Source: Thereva unica (taxonomy: Eukaryota > Arthropoda > Insecta > Diptera > Therevidae). From it: 64,000 nt of DNA. Each line of letters starts with the position of its first letter. The stretch's first letter is position 1. The stretch covers positions 39,458,039 to 39,522,038 of the forward strand of contig OX465282.1 of assembly GCA_949987705.1 (NCBI GenBank), read 5' to 3'. Below are positions 33,727 to 44,530 of this stretch, in pieces. The translations under genes were made by a program, and so were the position numbers. The notes beneath the pieces were generated by a model that saw only the letters and a list, made by a program, of their open reading frames with translations, searched no databases and had not been told where the DNA came from.

Positions 33727-36567
33727 CTAAAGAAAAGATGAGGAAGAGGAAGAGAGAAAACTAGATGCTTGCTTTCTGAAAGCTGCTGTTGTGCCTATCC
33801 TTTTTATTGTGTTAGGAAGGCAATTCCAAAGTCTAATTGTATACACAAAGAAGGAGCGACTACCAATTAGGGACAAATGAGCAGGTATAAGGAATTTGAT
33901 TGATCTCAAGGACTGTAAAGGAGTAAGGAAGTCGGAGAGGTATACAGGACTTTTAGCATAAAATGCTTTATGTAGGAGGACCAGTGCCATGATGTCAAGA
34001 AGACGAAAAATGTCGTGACCTAATAAAGAATGTTGTATGCCTGACACATGATCCGAGCGTCTCAAGTGGAAAATATACCGTAGACAATCATTAAATGCTA
34101 CCTTAAGACGTTGACGACAAGATGAGTCAAAAGAAATGTAAACAAGGGCACCATAAAGAAAATGTGGCACCACGAGAGTTTTAACTAGCTTGGCACGAAT
34201 AGATTGTGGTAAGAGATTACCATAGAGCCAAAGTTTACGCAATGTGCCATAGATCTTGGAGAGTATAAGTGAGACATGATCGCAGCAGGATAGTCTGTCA
34301 TTAATAATAATACCGAGATTATTGACACATTCAACAAAGGGAAGAGGAATATTATCAAGGACGATATTTGGAATATTGTCCAGGGACCTATTGGGACGTT
34401 TAAGGATGAGTGCTTTGGACTTATTAGGATTTAATTTAAGAAAATTGGAAGAACTCCACTCATTTATTTGGGACAGAATATCATTAAGATTTGAGATGCA
34501 AGATCTGATTTTACTAGGAGGACACGAGGTGTACAACTGAAGATCATCAGCATATAGATGAAATGAGCAGCGTTGAATAACGGAGGTAACATCGTTGACA
34601 TACAGGGAGAAAAGGAGAGGACCGAGAATTGAGCCTTGTGGAACCCCTACAAGTACTGGTAGGAATGAAGACGCAACCCCGTTATGACGAACACACTGTG
34701 ACCTATTAGACAGAAGGGAGGAGAAAAGTCTGATGGCAGAAGAAGAAAAATTATAGAATGTCCTAAGTTTGGAAAGCAAACGCGAGTGAACTACAGAGTC
34801 AAACGCTTTGGAGAAATCAAGAAGAACAAGTAAACCTACATCACCCTGATCGAGGACTGAACGAAGATCTGAAGTTACCTTCAATACAGCAGTTTCGCAG
34901 CTATGGTTTTTACGGAAGCCAGATTGTAGTTTAGAAAGGAAATTGTTAGATTCAATATAGCGCGTGATCTGACCGAAGAGAATTTTCTCGAAGACTTTGG
35001 CAAGAAAGGGAAGAATACTAATAGGACGATAATCTGTTAAATCGACTGGACAGGATTTCTTTGGTAATGGAATCACAACAGACTTTTTCCAAATCAGGGG
35101 CACTTGTGAAGTTGTCACGCAGTAATTAAAGATATGAGTGATGGTTTCCAGAATTAGTGGAGAGAGTAACTTAAGAAATCGCGGAGAAACTTCATCACAA
35201 CCGATACTGTTAGATGAGATGGACAGCAATGTTTCAAGAACTTCACAGGAGTCTACACAACGAAAGTTGAAACCATCAGTACTGAGTGAGCTAGATGAAG
35301 GGGAGTACGTGGGAGAGGAGAGTGTGTTATCGGGAGGAAATTGAATAAAGGAAGCATTGAGAAGATTTACATCTACATCAGAAGGTGAGGGTACAGAAGT
35401 ATTAATTCCTAAAGAACGAATATTGGACCAAAGTTGTTTGGAATTTAGAGCGGGATCAAGCTTGCGGGAGTAAAATTCCCGTTTAGCAGATTTGATTTTA
35501 CAAGTGATTAGGTTGCGTAATTGTTTGTAAGCATTACGATACCTAGGAATTCTGGTCTTGCGATAGCGCCTATACATAAACTCACGCTGATTTATCAGAT
35601 CGCGGATTTCACGGGAATACCATGGACAATGGCGAGATACCTGGCGCCTTCTCGTTACTATAGGGACACACTGATCGAAAAGGTGATGAATAAAAGCAGT
35701 TAATAGATCAACTTTAGTGTCGATACAAGTGGTGTAATAGATATCATCCCACCGCATTGCCGCGGCGACTTCAGAAAGCTGATCTAAATTAATATTGCTA
35801 TAGTCACGATACGAAATGGAAGAAGATGAAGAGGGAGGAGAAAATGCAAACTTAGTTGAGAGAAATAGTAGGTCATGATCAAGAAAACTAGGCGGGGAGA
35901 TTTGACTGTGTTTTAATACAGCATCCGTGGCAGTGGTAGCTAGAATATCGAGTAGGGAGGGATTCTGGCAGTTCAAAAACGTAGGCAGTTCATTCAAGAT
36001 ATGTAAATCCAGTGATACAAGGAATTGCTTAAGTGCAGTTGAACGATTATTGGCTTTCAAAAGGTTAACATTAAAATCACCAGCAACAATTATGTTTTCG
36101 TAGTGCAGAGAAAGCCTTGCAATAAGGTTGGCAAGTTCAGTGCCAATCTCAGTGTTAAAACTATTGGGCGGACAGTATACACTGACTACAACACATTTGT
36201 CACCGGCAGATTTTACTTCTACCGCAAGAAATTCAAGTTGCGAGCCACACGATTTGCCCACCACTTTCGAGGAGAGCAATGATGCACAATATATGGCGAC
36301 ACCCCCACCAGTACGACCTATGCGATCATTACGATGCATCAAAAAACCAGGAAGGGAAACTAGAGCAGACGGGATTCCAGTTTTCAACCAAGTCTCACTT
36401 ACCAACAGAACATGAATTTTCGTGAGTTCCAACATTAATCTGAATTCATCCATTTTATTTCTTAAGCTTCTTGCATTAAAAACACAAATGTTCAGGCCTG
36501 AGCAGGAAGAGGACAGGATATTGAGTAGTAGTCTCTCCCTGTGCACACAATTAGTGTAATTAATCAT
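33727..36567 (-). CDS. LINE ORF2: endonuclease and reverse transcriptase
   Basis: 946 codons, fully open. Endonuclease (about residues 25-235): NARSLRNKMDEF, SETWLKTG, RTGGGVAIY, AGDFNVNLL, SLLDILAT and SFLDHDLLF. Reverse transcriptase (about 470-760): DYRPISILPFLAKVFEKIL, SGFRKNHSCETAVLKV, LLDFSKAFDSVVHSRLL, GVPQGSILGPLLFSLYVND and LYADDLQLY, with all catalytic aspartates present. The C-terminal part (HFLYGALVYISFD ... FFVYTIRLWNCLPNTIK) is normal for the group. There is no RNase H. The protein would nick DNA and copy the LINE RNA at the nick. The serine-rich end (SSFLSSSSSSFL) is unusual. Confidence 0.88.
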   Translation of the reverse strand: MINYTNCVHRERLLLNILSSSCSGLNICVFNARSLRNKMDEFRLMLELTKIHVLLVSETWLKTGIPSALVSLPGFLMHRNDRIGRTGGGVAIYCASLLSSKVVGKSCGSQLEFLAVEVKSAGDKCVVVSVYCPPNSFNTEIGTELANLIARLSLHYENIIVAGDFNVNLLKANNRSTALKQFLVSLDLHILNELPTFLNCQNPSLLDILATTATDAVLKHSQISPPSFLDHDLLFLSTKFAFSPPSSSSSISYRDYSNINLDQLSEVAAAMRWDDIYYTTCIDTKVDLLTAFIHHLFDQCVPIVTRRRQVSRHCPWYSREIRDLINQREFMYRRYRKTRIPRYRNAYKQLRNLITCKIKSAKREFYSRKLDPALNSKQLWSNIRSLGINTSVPSPSDVDVNLLNASFIQFPPDNTLSSPTYSPSSSSLSTDGFNFRCVDSCEVLETLLSISSNSIGCDEVSPRFLKLLSPLILETITHIFNYCVTTSQVPLIWKKSVVIPLPKKSCPVDLTDYRPISILPFLAKVFEKILFGQITRYIESNNFLSKLQSGFRKNHSCETAVLKVTSDLRSVLDQGDVGLLVLLDFSKAFDSVVHSRLLSKLRTFYNFSSSAIRLFSSLLSNRSQCVRHNGVASSFLPVLVGVPQGSILGPLLFSLYVNDVTSVIQRCSFHLYADDLQLYTSCPPSKIRSCISNLNDILSQINEWSSSNFLKLNPNKSKALILKRPNRSLDNIPNIVLDNIPLPFVECVNNLGIIINDRLSCCDHVSLILSKIYGTLRKLWLYGNLLPQSIRAKLVKTLVVPHFLYGALVYISFDSSCRQRLKVAFNDCLRYIFHLRRSDHVSGIQHSLLGHDIFRLLDIMALVLLHKAFYAKSPVYLSDFLTPLQSLRSIKFLIPAHLSLIGSRSFFVYTIRLWNCLPNTIKRIGTTAAFRKQASSFLSSSSSSFL

Positions 36568-36867
36568 AATTACTAGAGATTATCCAAATCAAAGGACAGA
36601 GCAACACACAGAAGCATCCATCAAGCAAGCACAGTAGAAGTGAGAAAAGGTGAAAGTGAAGGATAAATACATTACAAGAACATATATATAAAGAAACTAA
36701 AGCTAATAAAATTAATAAAAATATAGAACAAAGAAGAAAATAACATAATATAAAAACAAAGAAGAAAATAATTAACATTGAAGAGACGAAAATAAAAATT
36801 AAAATTAAAAATAAATTAAAAATCATGCTCAAAGTGCGATGCGATGCTCCAAGACATATGCTGGCAG

Positions 36868-37746
36868 TTATTTCAGGCTGGGAGAAGATGATAAATTAAC
36901 GGCATCATTGAGATCTAGTGCAGAGGAAAAAACTTTGGGTGGTTTGTTTTTATCCACCTGCACATACACTAAACCACGACGGATAAATACAGAGGATACC
37001 AAGCTCCTTTTTTGTAGCTTCCGAGCTGTCTGAAAAATGTCCATATTTTTTGACGTCAAGCTTTCATTGACATGCACGAGATTATCGGAAGTAAAGCCCA
37101 AGTTAATATTCTTTAGGGGCAGCGGTCCATGTAGACGGCTCTTCCGAATAAATTCCTGCTGCTCATTGCCAGAAGGGAATTTGACAATAAGCATTGAACT
37201 TGGTTTCTTCATATTGCCAGATTCTGTGCCGCGCCGCTGCTGTGGGCGAAATACATTCACATATTGTGAAAGCTCATGGCCAATGGTGGAGGCAAGAGAT
37301 TTTATAATTTCCTTCGGATTGTCATTATCAGCACACGGAATACCACGAATGACAACATCCTGAAGTCTGGATTGCCGTCGAAGATCCTCCACCTCGTTGG
37401 AGAGAACGGCGAGATCATGCTGCACGGACTCAACGTCATTATTTATTTTACTTACTAGAGTGGTAAGTGAATTCCGTACATCTTCAATTTGCGTGGACAG
37501 GCGGCTCTCAAGCTGTATTAACCGATCCTCAAATGCAGAAAGTCGTTCCTCCAGCACTCGATTCAAGGTCAACATAATCCGCTTCTCCAGTAGTTCAATG
37601 CTGCATTCCGGGGCTGCTATCGACGTAGATCTTGGAGTAGTGTTCTCCGTGCGCCTGCTAGCTGAGTGTACCGGTGTAACATTTTTGGCGTTAGACGAGT
37701 CTGACTCAGCGATTTTTCGTGTTGTTGGTGGTCTTTGTTTAGGCAT
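36868..37746 (-). CDS. LINE ORF1: coiled-coil nucleic-acid-binding protein
   Basis: 292 codons from ATG 37746 to the stop at 36868. The N-terminal 50 residues are basic and disordered. Residues about 55-120 form a long coiled coil (LLEKRIMLTLNRVLEERLSA ... SNEVEDLRRQSR) that could drive trimer formation. An RRM-like segment starts at DVVIRGIPCAD. A C-terminal basic domain includes ESLTSKNMDIFQTARKLQKR and GLVYVQVDKN. This order is that of L1/CR1-type ORF1 proteins, which bind LINE RNA and act as chaperones. There is no zinc knuckle. The frame is open throughout. Confidence 0.82.
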   Translation of the reverse strand: MPKQRPPTTRKIAESDSSNAKNVTPVHSASRRTENTTPRSTSIAAPECSIELLEKRIMLTLNRVLEERLSAFEDRLIQLESRLSTQIEDVRNSLTTLVSKINNDVESVQHDLAVLSNEVEDLRRQSRLQDVVIRGIPCADNDNPKEIIKSLASTIGHELSQYVNVFRPQQRRGTESGNMKKPSSMLIVKFPSGNEQQEFIRKSRLHGPLPLKNINLGFTSDNLVHVNESLTSKNMDIFQTARKLQKRSLVSSVFIRRGLVYVQVDKNKPPKVFSSALDLNDAVNLSSSPSLK

Positions 37747-37962
37747 AATTTGAGTGAATTTGAATGAATTTGAATTTAATTTTTAATTATTACACTATTT
37801 GCTATTTTAGACTGCAAGACACCAACAGGCAATTATAGTGACGCGACGGAAGAATAATTAACTCTTAAAAATTAGGAAATATAGCGGAAAAAATTAAATT
37901 AACTAGGAGCTGCGCAATGAACACGTTCACTCAGTATGCACCATGACACTTGACCTGGCAAC

Positions 37963-38071
37963 TTCATTTGACGGCAAGTTCAGAAGTAACCTCCTTAATG
38001 CAATCTCTGGTTGCAAAAACTTCTGGTCCTTGGTAAGTTCCATCAAGAAGAATTTCTCTACATCCACAACT
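37963..38071 (+). pseudogene. Jockey-like LINE fragment, right of the intact LINE
   Basis: Continues the fragment at 33360-33482: FDGKFRSNLLNAISGCKNF then SSIKKNFSTST, matching 54540-54640 on the other strand. Similarity ends near 38071, where a different LINE starts. Confidence 0.75.
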
Positions 38072-38225
38072 GTTGTTCTAACTGCACCGCCTCATACTGC
38101 TGAAAAGTTGCTAGATCCCAGATTCTGGCCTTCCGGTGCTTTCTCAAAGAATTTTGTTCCCCGCCCACGTGTGCATCGTAATCCCGACACTCTAGAGGTT
38201 CCAAAAAACTTAAGACGCTTTCCCT

Positions 38226-41200
38226 CTACTATCAAAACGTGAGGGGTATCAGATCCAAAACCCGCGATGTATTCCTGGCAACTTCGGCTTGTGATTTCGA
38301 TATAATCGCTTTCACTGAAACATGGTTACATAGTGGGATTCTTAATGCCGAAATTTTTGATTCTTCCTTCCAAGTTTTTCGGAAGGATAGGTATACTGAC
38401 TCGGAGGCTCGCGGAGGTGGAGGCAAGTGGTACCCTGTAGTAACCTTCTCAATTGTTGCTTATTAACGCTTCCTAGCTTCTCCAACTCTTTGGACATTGA
38501 GATTATTGCTCTTAAAATTTCCCTTGTCCACAATAACCTTTTCGTTATTTGCTGTTATATCCCACCAGATATATTCAGTACTCTTGATGACAGAGGCCAA
38601 AACCTCTATGATATCTTAATCTCTTGTACTAATCATATCCATGATATGATGGACTCTAAGGACGAGCTCCTACTTTTAGGAGACTTTAATTTACCCAATG
38701 TACAGTGGGTATCTTGCGATAACGACGATAACTACCTTCCTGAAAACAACCTTAACGATAGGGAATCCATTTTTCTGAATTCTTTATTCTCATGCGGTCT
38801 GAACCAACTGAGTGGTGTGAATAATATTTTAGGAAGGCGGTTAGATCTTGTATTCTGTTCGGACTCAGACAATATGACCGTTGAGACCAGTTCGATAGTC
38901 TTGTTGCCTGTCGACAAATATCACCCTCCCCTCCTACTTAATTATTGCTCTGCCTTCGACGATAAGCCAATTCCGGGGGAGTCAACATTTGCCTTTAATT
39001 TTAAAAAGGCCAATCTCAATGTACTCTCATCCAAGCTCTCCTCCATCGATTTCGACAGGTTGCTTTCCTCAGACGAGTTGGATGACGATGTAACAAGATT
39101 TTATTCCGTCTTGTACGAAACCTTTGCATCCTGTGTACCCATTGAGCCTCTAAAGTTATCTAGGTCATCTCCACCCTGGTACAATAATGAATTGAGGCAA
39201 ACCAAAAACCAGAAGAATAAACTCTGGAAAAACTACCTGAAAAGGAAAGACACTGCGAGTTTCTCTGCATTTGTCAATTGCTTTGACCATATCCATGCAC
39301 TCTCTGAAACTCTCTATAATGAATACCTCAGTGATATGAAAGATAAACTATATGGTGACCCGAGAACATTCTTTAAATTCATCAACACCAAGAAAAAAAC
39401 TGATAATTACCCTAACACCATGCAACATGAGAACTCTTTCAGTACCAATCCATCCGAGATTTGCGAATGCGAATCTTTCTCGCCTCCCGTTTTTCAACCC
39501 GACGAAAACAATTTCCGTCATATTAATCCGATACAGATGTCTCAAGACTTCTCTATATCTATAACTAGGGATGAAATCCTGAAACATATTAATGAACTCC
39601 CACATGATTTCTCGTCCGGTCCTGACGGTATTCCTCCTGCTATTCTAAAATCCTGTGCAGAGCCCCTTCTGTCTCCTCTTCTGTGTTAATTTCAAAAATC
39701 CCTAATTACAGGGTGCTTCCCAAACTTATGGAAGAATTCTTTTATAGTCCCCGTTCATAAAAAGGGTAGCAAGAACGAAATATCTAATTATAGACCTATT
39801 GCGAAACTATCCTGTATCCCTAAACTTTTCGAATCTATTATTTATTCTGCTATCGCCCCAATCTGCAAGAGACTTATCTCAACTAATCAACATGGTTTTC
39901 TTGCAGCTCGTTCTACTACTACTAATCTACTTGAGTTCTCTTCTCACACAGTTCGAGGCTTTGTTAGCGGCTGCCAAACGGACTGTGTTTACACTGACTT
40001 CAGTAAGGCTTTTGACAAGCTCTCTCACTCTATTATAGCTCTCAAACTGAAAAAAATTGGCTTCCCGCCTGCCCTTATGGTATGGTTCCAGTCGTACTTA
40101 GCCGACAGAACTTACCAGGTTTTATTCCGCGGGGCTAAACCTAGAAACATCGAAGCGTCATCTGGAGTCCCGCAAGGTAGTCACCTCGGCCCTCTTCTTT
40201 TTATTCTTTCAATTGATGACAGTTGCCTTGTTAAAGAGCTGTCAAATCCTTATTTACGCTGATGACATTAAACTCTACCGTTATGTAAGAAGTATTGGGG
40301 ATTGCAAACTTTTACAAGTTGACCTGGGAGTCAATTCTGGTTCGGTGCAGTGAAAACGTGAAAAAAAGTTTTCACTTGACGTTTTACGCACCTTTTTTCA
40401 CTTTATCACTGCACTCAACATGAAAAAGCGATTCTCGTTGCATTCGTGTAAACTTAATGCTGAATAAAGGCTGAATTGAATTTTTATACTAGCAAGTGAC
40501 AGTTTATCAAATCTAGTAGGTACATATCTAAAGTGTAAACTTTTCACGACTTCACTCTAAATTTCACGGTATAAAAATTTTTAATCGTGCAAAGTTTTTG
40601 GCAGTGGTTTGCACGGTATAAGAATCGCAAACAAAGGTGTAAATGTGTAAAGTGTTTTCACGTTTTCACTGCACCGAACCAGAATTGACCCCCTGAACAT
40701 ATTCTATTCTTGGTGTTCCAACAACAACCTGGTACTCAATATTAGTAAGTGTGAGGTCATGACTTTTTGCAGGAAACGTGGTCCACTGTCTTATGACTAC
40801 ACTTTCCTTAATAACACACTTTCCCGAGTTAACTCTGTGATCGATCTGGGGGTCAGGTTTGAAAGTAAGATGGATTTTTCCACCCACATTAATTATATTT
40901 CCTCCAAGGGCAGTTCAGTCCTAGGTTTTATAAAAAGGTGGTCTAAGGAATTCAACAGCCCCCTCATCACTAAGCATTTGTACATATCCTTAGTGAGGCC
41001 TTTACTTGAATACGCCTCCCAGGTATGGTCTCCTCAATACTCCTCCCGGTTCAAAGAAAATTCGTCCGTTTCGTACTCAGTCATCTCCCTTGGGATAACC
41101 CACGCATCCTTCCGCCTTATGAAAACAGGCTTGAACTACTGAACTTAAGCTCCCTACATAAACGTCGTGAAGTTGCTGACGTCATATTTGTTCATCGGCT

Positions 41201-41279
41201 ACTTAATAACAAGGTAGACTCAGGTTTCTTACGAAGCCAAGTGGCATTCAGAGTGAGTAATTATAGCTTGAGCTGTTAA
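38226..41279 (+). pseudogene. ORF2 of second-family LINE: endonuclease and RT, broken
   Basis: Endonuclease: YYQNVRGIRSKTRDV, AFTETWLHSGI, CCYIPPDIF, LLLGDFNLPNVQW and LDLVFCSDSD. RT: SGPDGIPPAILKSC, ISNYRPIAKLSCIPKLFES, NQHGFLAARSTTTNL, YTDFSKAFDKLSHS, SGVPQGSHLGPLLF and IYADDIKLYRY. A frameshift lies near 38425, a TAA at 39687-39689, further frameshifts near 40240 and 41100, and the DNA insert at 40327. Otherwise one long frame (38427-40200) is readable. Removing the insert and one CTG restores the phase between the YADD box and VDLNIFYSWC, since the extra length (369 bp) is a multiple of three. Confidence 0.82.
40327..40692. mobile_element. 366-bp DNA element with 3-bp CTG target duplication
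   Basis: Inverted ends GGAGTCAATTCTGGTTCGG / CCGAACCAGAATTGACCCC continue to about 40 bp (GTGCAGTGAAAACGTGAAAA). CTG flanks both sides (40324-40326, 40693-40695); the LINE protein reading on both sides proves the duplication. The target is not TTA or TA. Non-coding; the superfamily is unclear. Confidence 0.8.
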
Positions 41280-41555
41280 TCGCATGCTTATTAACGTCAA
41301 TAGAAGTATTAGGGTTTTTAGCATGCTTACAAGTGAAGAGGCTCTCAAAAAGAGTCTTCTTAATGTGACGTGAGTCCTTGGTGTACCCACTCGCTGTTGC
41401 ACGCTTCTCTGTTTGATGTTTTTGATCTTTCATGCTTTTAATATTTTATGTTTGCATGTCTCAGCTGAGCCACGGCAGTGGTAAATGTGTGTGTGTGTAT
41501 GTATGTATATATAGATTTTCATGCTTTGCTGAAAAGTGCGCCTTCTGTGCTAGAA
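41280..41555. other. No recognised gene; short GT/TATG microsatellite
   Basis: Sequence after the truncated LINE, with (GT)n and (TATG)n at about 41486-41515. Nothing else was recognised. Confidence 0.45.
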
Positions 41556-42040
41556 GGGTTAACTCTATAACTAGTTCATTCATCCACGATGAAAAGGTGA
41601 TAACAGACAGCAAATCCAAGGCAGATTTATTAGCATCCCTGTTTGCTTTAAATTCTTCTTTACCCGAAACTGATACGCTACCCCCGGTCCTTGAACACAA
41701 TGATCATTTAATTTTTAATAGGCAGGTTTTTTTTCAGGACTCGCGAGTGCCTCTGCCTTCAGGTGGTTACTGGAGCGCCGTCCCAAACGAGAGAGTTTTA
41801 TTCAAGAAGAAGCCGACTGTAGGATTTATATATAACAGCACGGGCCGATGGCTGGAGGAGGAATTTGCACCTCTTAAGAAATCCCAAGCACTGGGATGCT
41901 TGTTTGGCAATTTGGAATATGTGGCCATTCCATCGCAAGTCTTTGGCTAATGTCACGCCTAAGATGTGTTGGGATGATTCGGCCATTAGTTCAACGTCAC
42001 CCGCTGTCAAAGATGTTGAGGTGTGGATCTTCTTTTTGAC
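41556..42040. pseudogene. Jockey-like LINE fragment with internal inversion
   Basis: 41556-41755 reads on the plus strand as SSFIHDEKVITDSKSKADLLASLF...LPPVLEH, an RT-linker text. From about 41765 to 42040 the same family is on the minus strand: AGDVELMAESSQHILGVTLA, FLKRCKFLLQPSARAVIYKS. Both pieces match parts of the copy at 53178-54745, but their order and orientation are changed. Either twin priming or a later inversion with loss of the middle could explain it. Confidence 0.75.
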
Positions 42041-42072
42041 ATAAGACATTGTTATAATTTTAAAATAATTTT

Positions 42073-42078
42073 TTTATT
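42073..42078 (-). promoter_or_regulatory. Candidate polyadenylation signal of Mfsd8
   Basis: AATAAA on the minus strand about 117 nt after the stop codon, in an A/T-rich 3' UTR. The position is reasonable for the only transcript here. Confidence 0.4.
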
Positions 42079-42194
42079 TTTATACACATTAATAAAATAT
42101 CAATTTTCTGATTTCGTAAAAGCAGTCAATTTTGTACTTGATAATCAATTTTGAATATTGGCGATTATATTCATCGATAGTTTCATGCATTAAA

Positions 42195-44117
42195 TTATTT
42201 ATGCATTTCGTCATTTGGTAATAAATCATTAAGTTCAGACTCAATAGAATTGCTGCTATTTTTTTTAGGTTCTTCCATAACCTGAAGTTCAATTAACGGT
42301 TTCTCATAAGCTGGTGGAATTAGCCGATCCCTGTAAAAATATACGTTTTACATACATATAATACATTAGAGAAATAATATATTTCAAATTGTGACACTGT
42401 TGCAATAATATGACTTTTATGTAAATAATTTGTAAAACTATGAGCTATTTTTACCTAAGCAGCCAAAGCCAAATCATGAAGACAGTCATCATTATGGTTG
42501 TAAAACCAAAAGTCCAGTATGTACCTAAACGAGTATATATATACCCAACAAAAACAGGACCCAGCACTCTTGAAAAGCACCCGGAGCCTGTCATTAATCC
42601 CATCCAAACTCCTTGTGGCCGGGGGCCAAGAATTTTTGAGAAGATTGTTTGAATAAGTGTCACACCTATAGGATATCCAATAGATGTGAATGCATATCCA
42701 ATGAGAAATTGCGTAATGGTTAACGTTGGTGTAAAGTGACACCATTCTTGTTTGCTAGGACATCCGAGATATTTGTAATCATTGCAGTTGGTACCATTTG
42801 TGGCAATTGCTCCGTCTGTTATACAAGGTTCAGCTATTTTCGGGGTAGTCGTACCCCACGGGATGTAAAGTACACGTCCAATGGCCATTAACGAGAAACC
42901 ACCCCATATTAACACATGTCTTTCTTCGAATATTCCACACAATGGACCAATGCCAACAAAAGTAATACAAGCTATTATAGCGCCAACTGACATAAGAATG
43001 CCCATGTAATAAAGTGCTTCAGTTTTTGTCCATGCAAATTGATCCATTGTAAGCGATGTTCCTAAACTATAAAAAATTATTTTTTACACAAACTTTTTTT
43101 TCTGGGTTTTACGTTTCAAGAAGCACGAAATTAAATACGAGAACAAAAAATGCAACGATTAAAGTCCATGCAGACACGTAATCTGGTTTAATTGATTTCC
43201 ATGTTTCTTTTTCTGTATTTTTTCCTTGTAAAATCATTGCTTCCTTGGCAGCAATTTTTTTCTCCTATGAAATTTTCGATAAGTTTATTATAAATAACTT
43301 AAATGTTTTGTCTTACCTTAAATATTGCAGGTAAAAACATCACGAAGTTTGCTACACCCATGATCACATTTATCCAACCCGCTGCAGTGTACATGTTTAA
43401 TGTTAAGCTACCAGAGAATATATTAAAGCCGTTCTCTCCTAAGGGTGTTACAGCGGCTTGTAGTCCTGGTCCAACAATAAAACCGAGAACTTGTGCAAGT
43501 GAAACCATAGAGACAGCTCCAGTTCGTTCACCTATTCTAGTTGCGGCTGAAAGATATGACCTACATACAGCGATGTTTGCTAAACATAACTTATTATTTT
43601 CACGAAAAAAACACAATTAAATTAATACAACCTGAGCTCACACCTACTAAGAATCTCGATCCAAGCATCCAATACTTTGAATTACTTGGAATAGTCTCCA
43701 ACATTGAGTATGCTGCACTTGCAATTGTAAACAATGTCAACGAAGAGAGGAGCGGAAAACGAATACTACCAATTTTGTTACCCCAATACCCGAATAAAGG
43801 ACTAAAAATCATTTGCCCTAAAGGGTTTGCTCCAACTACCAGCCCCATAAATTCTTTACCAGCATAAGGATCTAACTAAAAATATTATTTTAGCATAATT
43901 TCTTTAAGTGATAATCTAAATTAAGTACCTTATCTAAATATGGCCATATTCCAGTTAAAACAATGCTAAATCCTAAAGACATTAAAAACATCGTGAAGTA
44001 AATTACTCTTATTGATCTCCATCGTGTATTATAGTCGTCTATACTTTCCAGGCCGTCATCTATATAAGTAGTATTAGAACTTTTCAGTTTATCCCAAATC
44101 TTCCTCGCCATATTCAT
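42195..44117 (-). CDS. Mfsd8: MFSD8/CLN7-family lysosomal transporter, six exons
   Basis: Exons (read high to low): 44117-43929, 43875-43632, 43579-43317, 43264-43113, 43066-42455, 42330-42195; 531 aa. All five introns are short (48-124 nt) with GT-AG ends, and phases fit exactly. The protein is a 12-helix major facilitator. MFSD8-like phrases: [75 protein letters not shown] and [19 protein letters not shown] in the loop before helix 10 is a glycosylation site like that of the human protein, which is 518 aa. ELNDLL near the C-terminus (about 519-524) is an acidic dileucine sorting signal. The family acts in the lysosomal membrane (reported chloride transport) and is mutated in human CLN7 disease. 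A second ATG two codons downstream is also possible. Confidence 0.92.
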
Positions 44118-44217
44118 GCTTTATTTGTACGTGCTCTGTATGGAATAAAACAAAAATGAAATGGTGAAATGTCAAGTTGTATTTTCTCTCCTCGTCTTAA
44201 ATCATATCTATAATAAT

Positions 44218-44313
44218 TATTTGCTAGTGCGTACCGTTACGCGTAGGAGCCAAACTAAGAGATAGAAACCTGAGTTTTTTGTGGATGCACGGGTACCCCA
44301 ACAGGTAGAAGAA
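44218..44313 (+). repeat. Helitron fragment
   Basis: GTGCGTACCGT-ACGC, AGCCAAACTA-AGAGATAGAAA and GTGGATGCACGGGTA match 140-245 of the Helitron at 71-1510 with about 80% identity. Only this 5' part remains, and it joins abruptly to LINE 3' sequence. Confidence 0.75.
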
Positions 44314-44530
44314 GGTTTCCGTGTTTCGAACAAGAACAGCTCGTCAGTGGAATAACCGTCCAAAGACAGTATTCCCGAACTCTTACAACACCCAAGAGTT
44401 CAAACGCAAGGTTCATCGCCACTTTCTCCAACACCCCTTTAACTCCCACTAACCTATTATGTCCTTCTCTCTATCTTTCGAGCTAAGCTTACTACTGGAC
44501 ATTGCACCATGACTTATAGTCCAGTAAATA
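44314..44530 (+). pseudogene. Jockey-like LINE 3' end fragment
   Basis: Reads NKNSSSVE and, in another frame, the RxWNNRPKTVFPNSYNTQEF type of text found at 14680-14780. It then runs into GGACATTGCACCATGAC and ends in an A run at about 44530. It is the 3' end of the family at 13865. Confidence 0.7.

Larger units (their letters stand above)
33483..37962 (-). mobile_element. Apparently complete CR1/Jockey-group LINE with intact ORFs
   Basis: A 4.5-kb minus-strand LINE. The 3' end is a 47-nt T run on the plus strand (33480-33526), that is a long poly(A) tail. The 5' end lies at about 37962. The target duplication TTCATTT (33476-33482 and 37963-37969) is confirmed by the host LINE reading, which rejoins across it. 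Both ORFs are uninterrupted. Layout: 215-nt 5' UTR, ORF1, 300-nt spacer, ORF2, 200-nt 3' UTR. It is the best candidate in the window for a currently mobile element. Confidence 0.88.
38072..41279 (+). mobile_element. Truncated CR1/Jockey-group LINE (second family)
   Basis: Begins inside ORF1 (38072-38242, ending FWPSGAFSKNFVPRPR...) and runs through ORF2 to about 41279, where the protein end and 3' UTR are missing. It contains a 366-bp DNA element at 40327-40692. It is the same family as the copy at 45699-47830. Confidence 0.8.
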
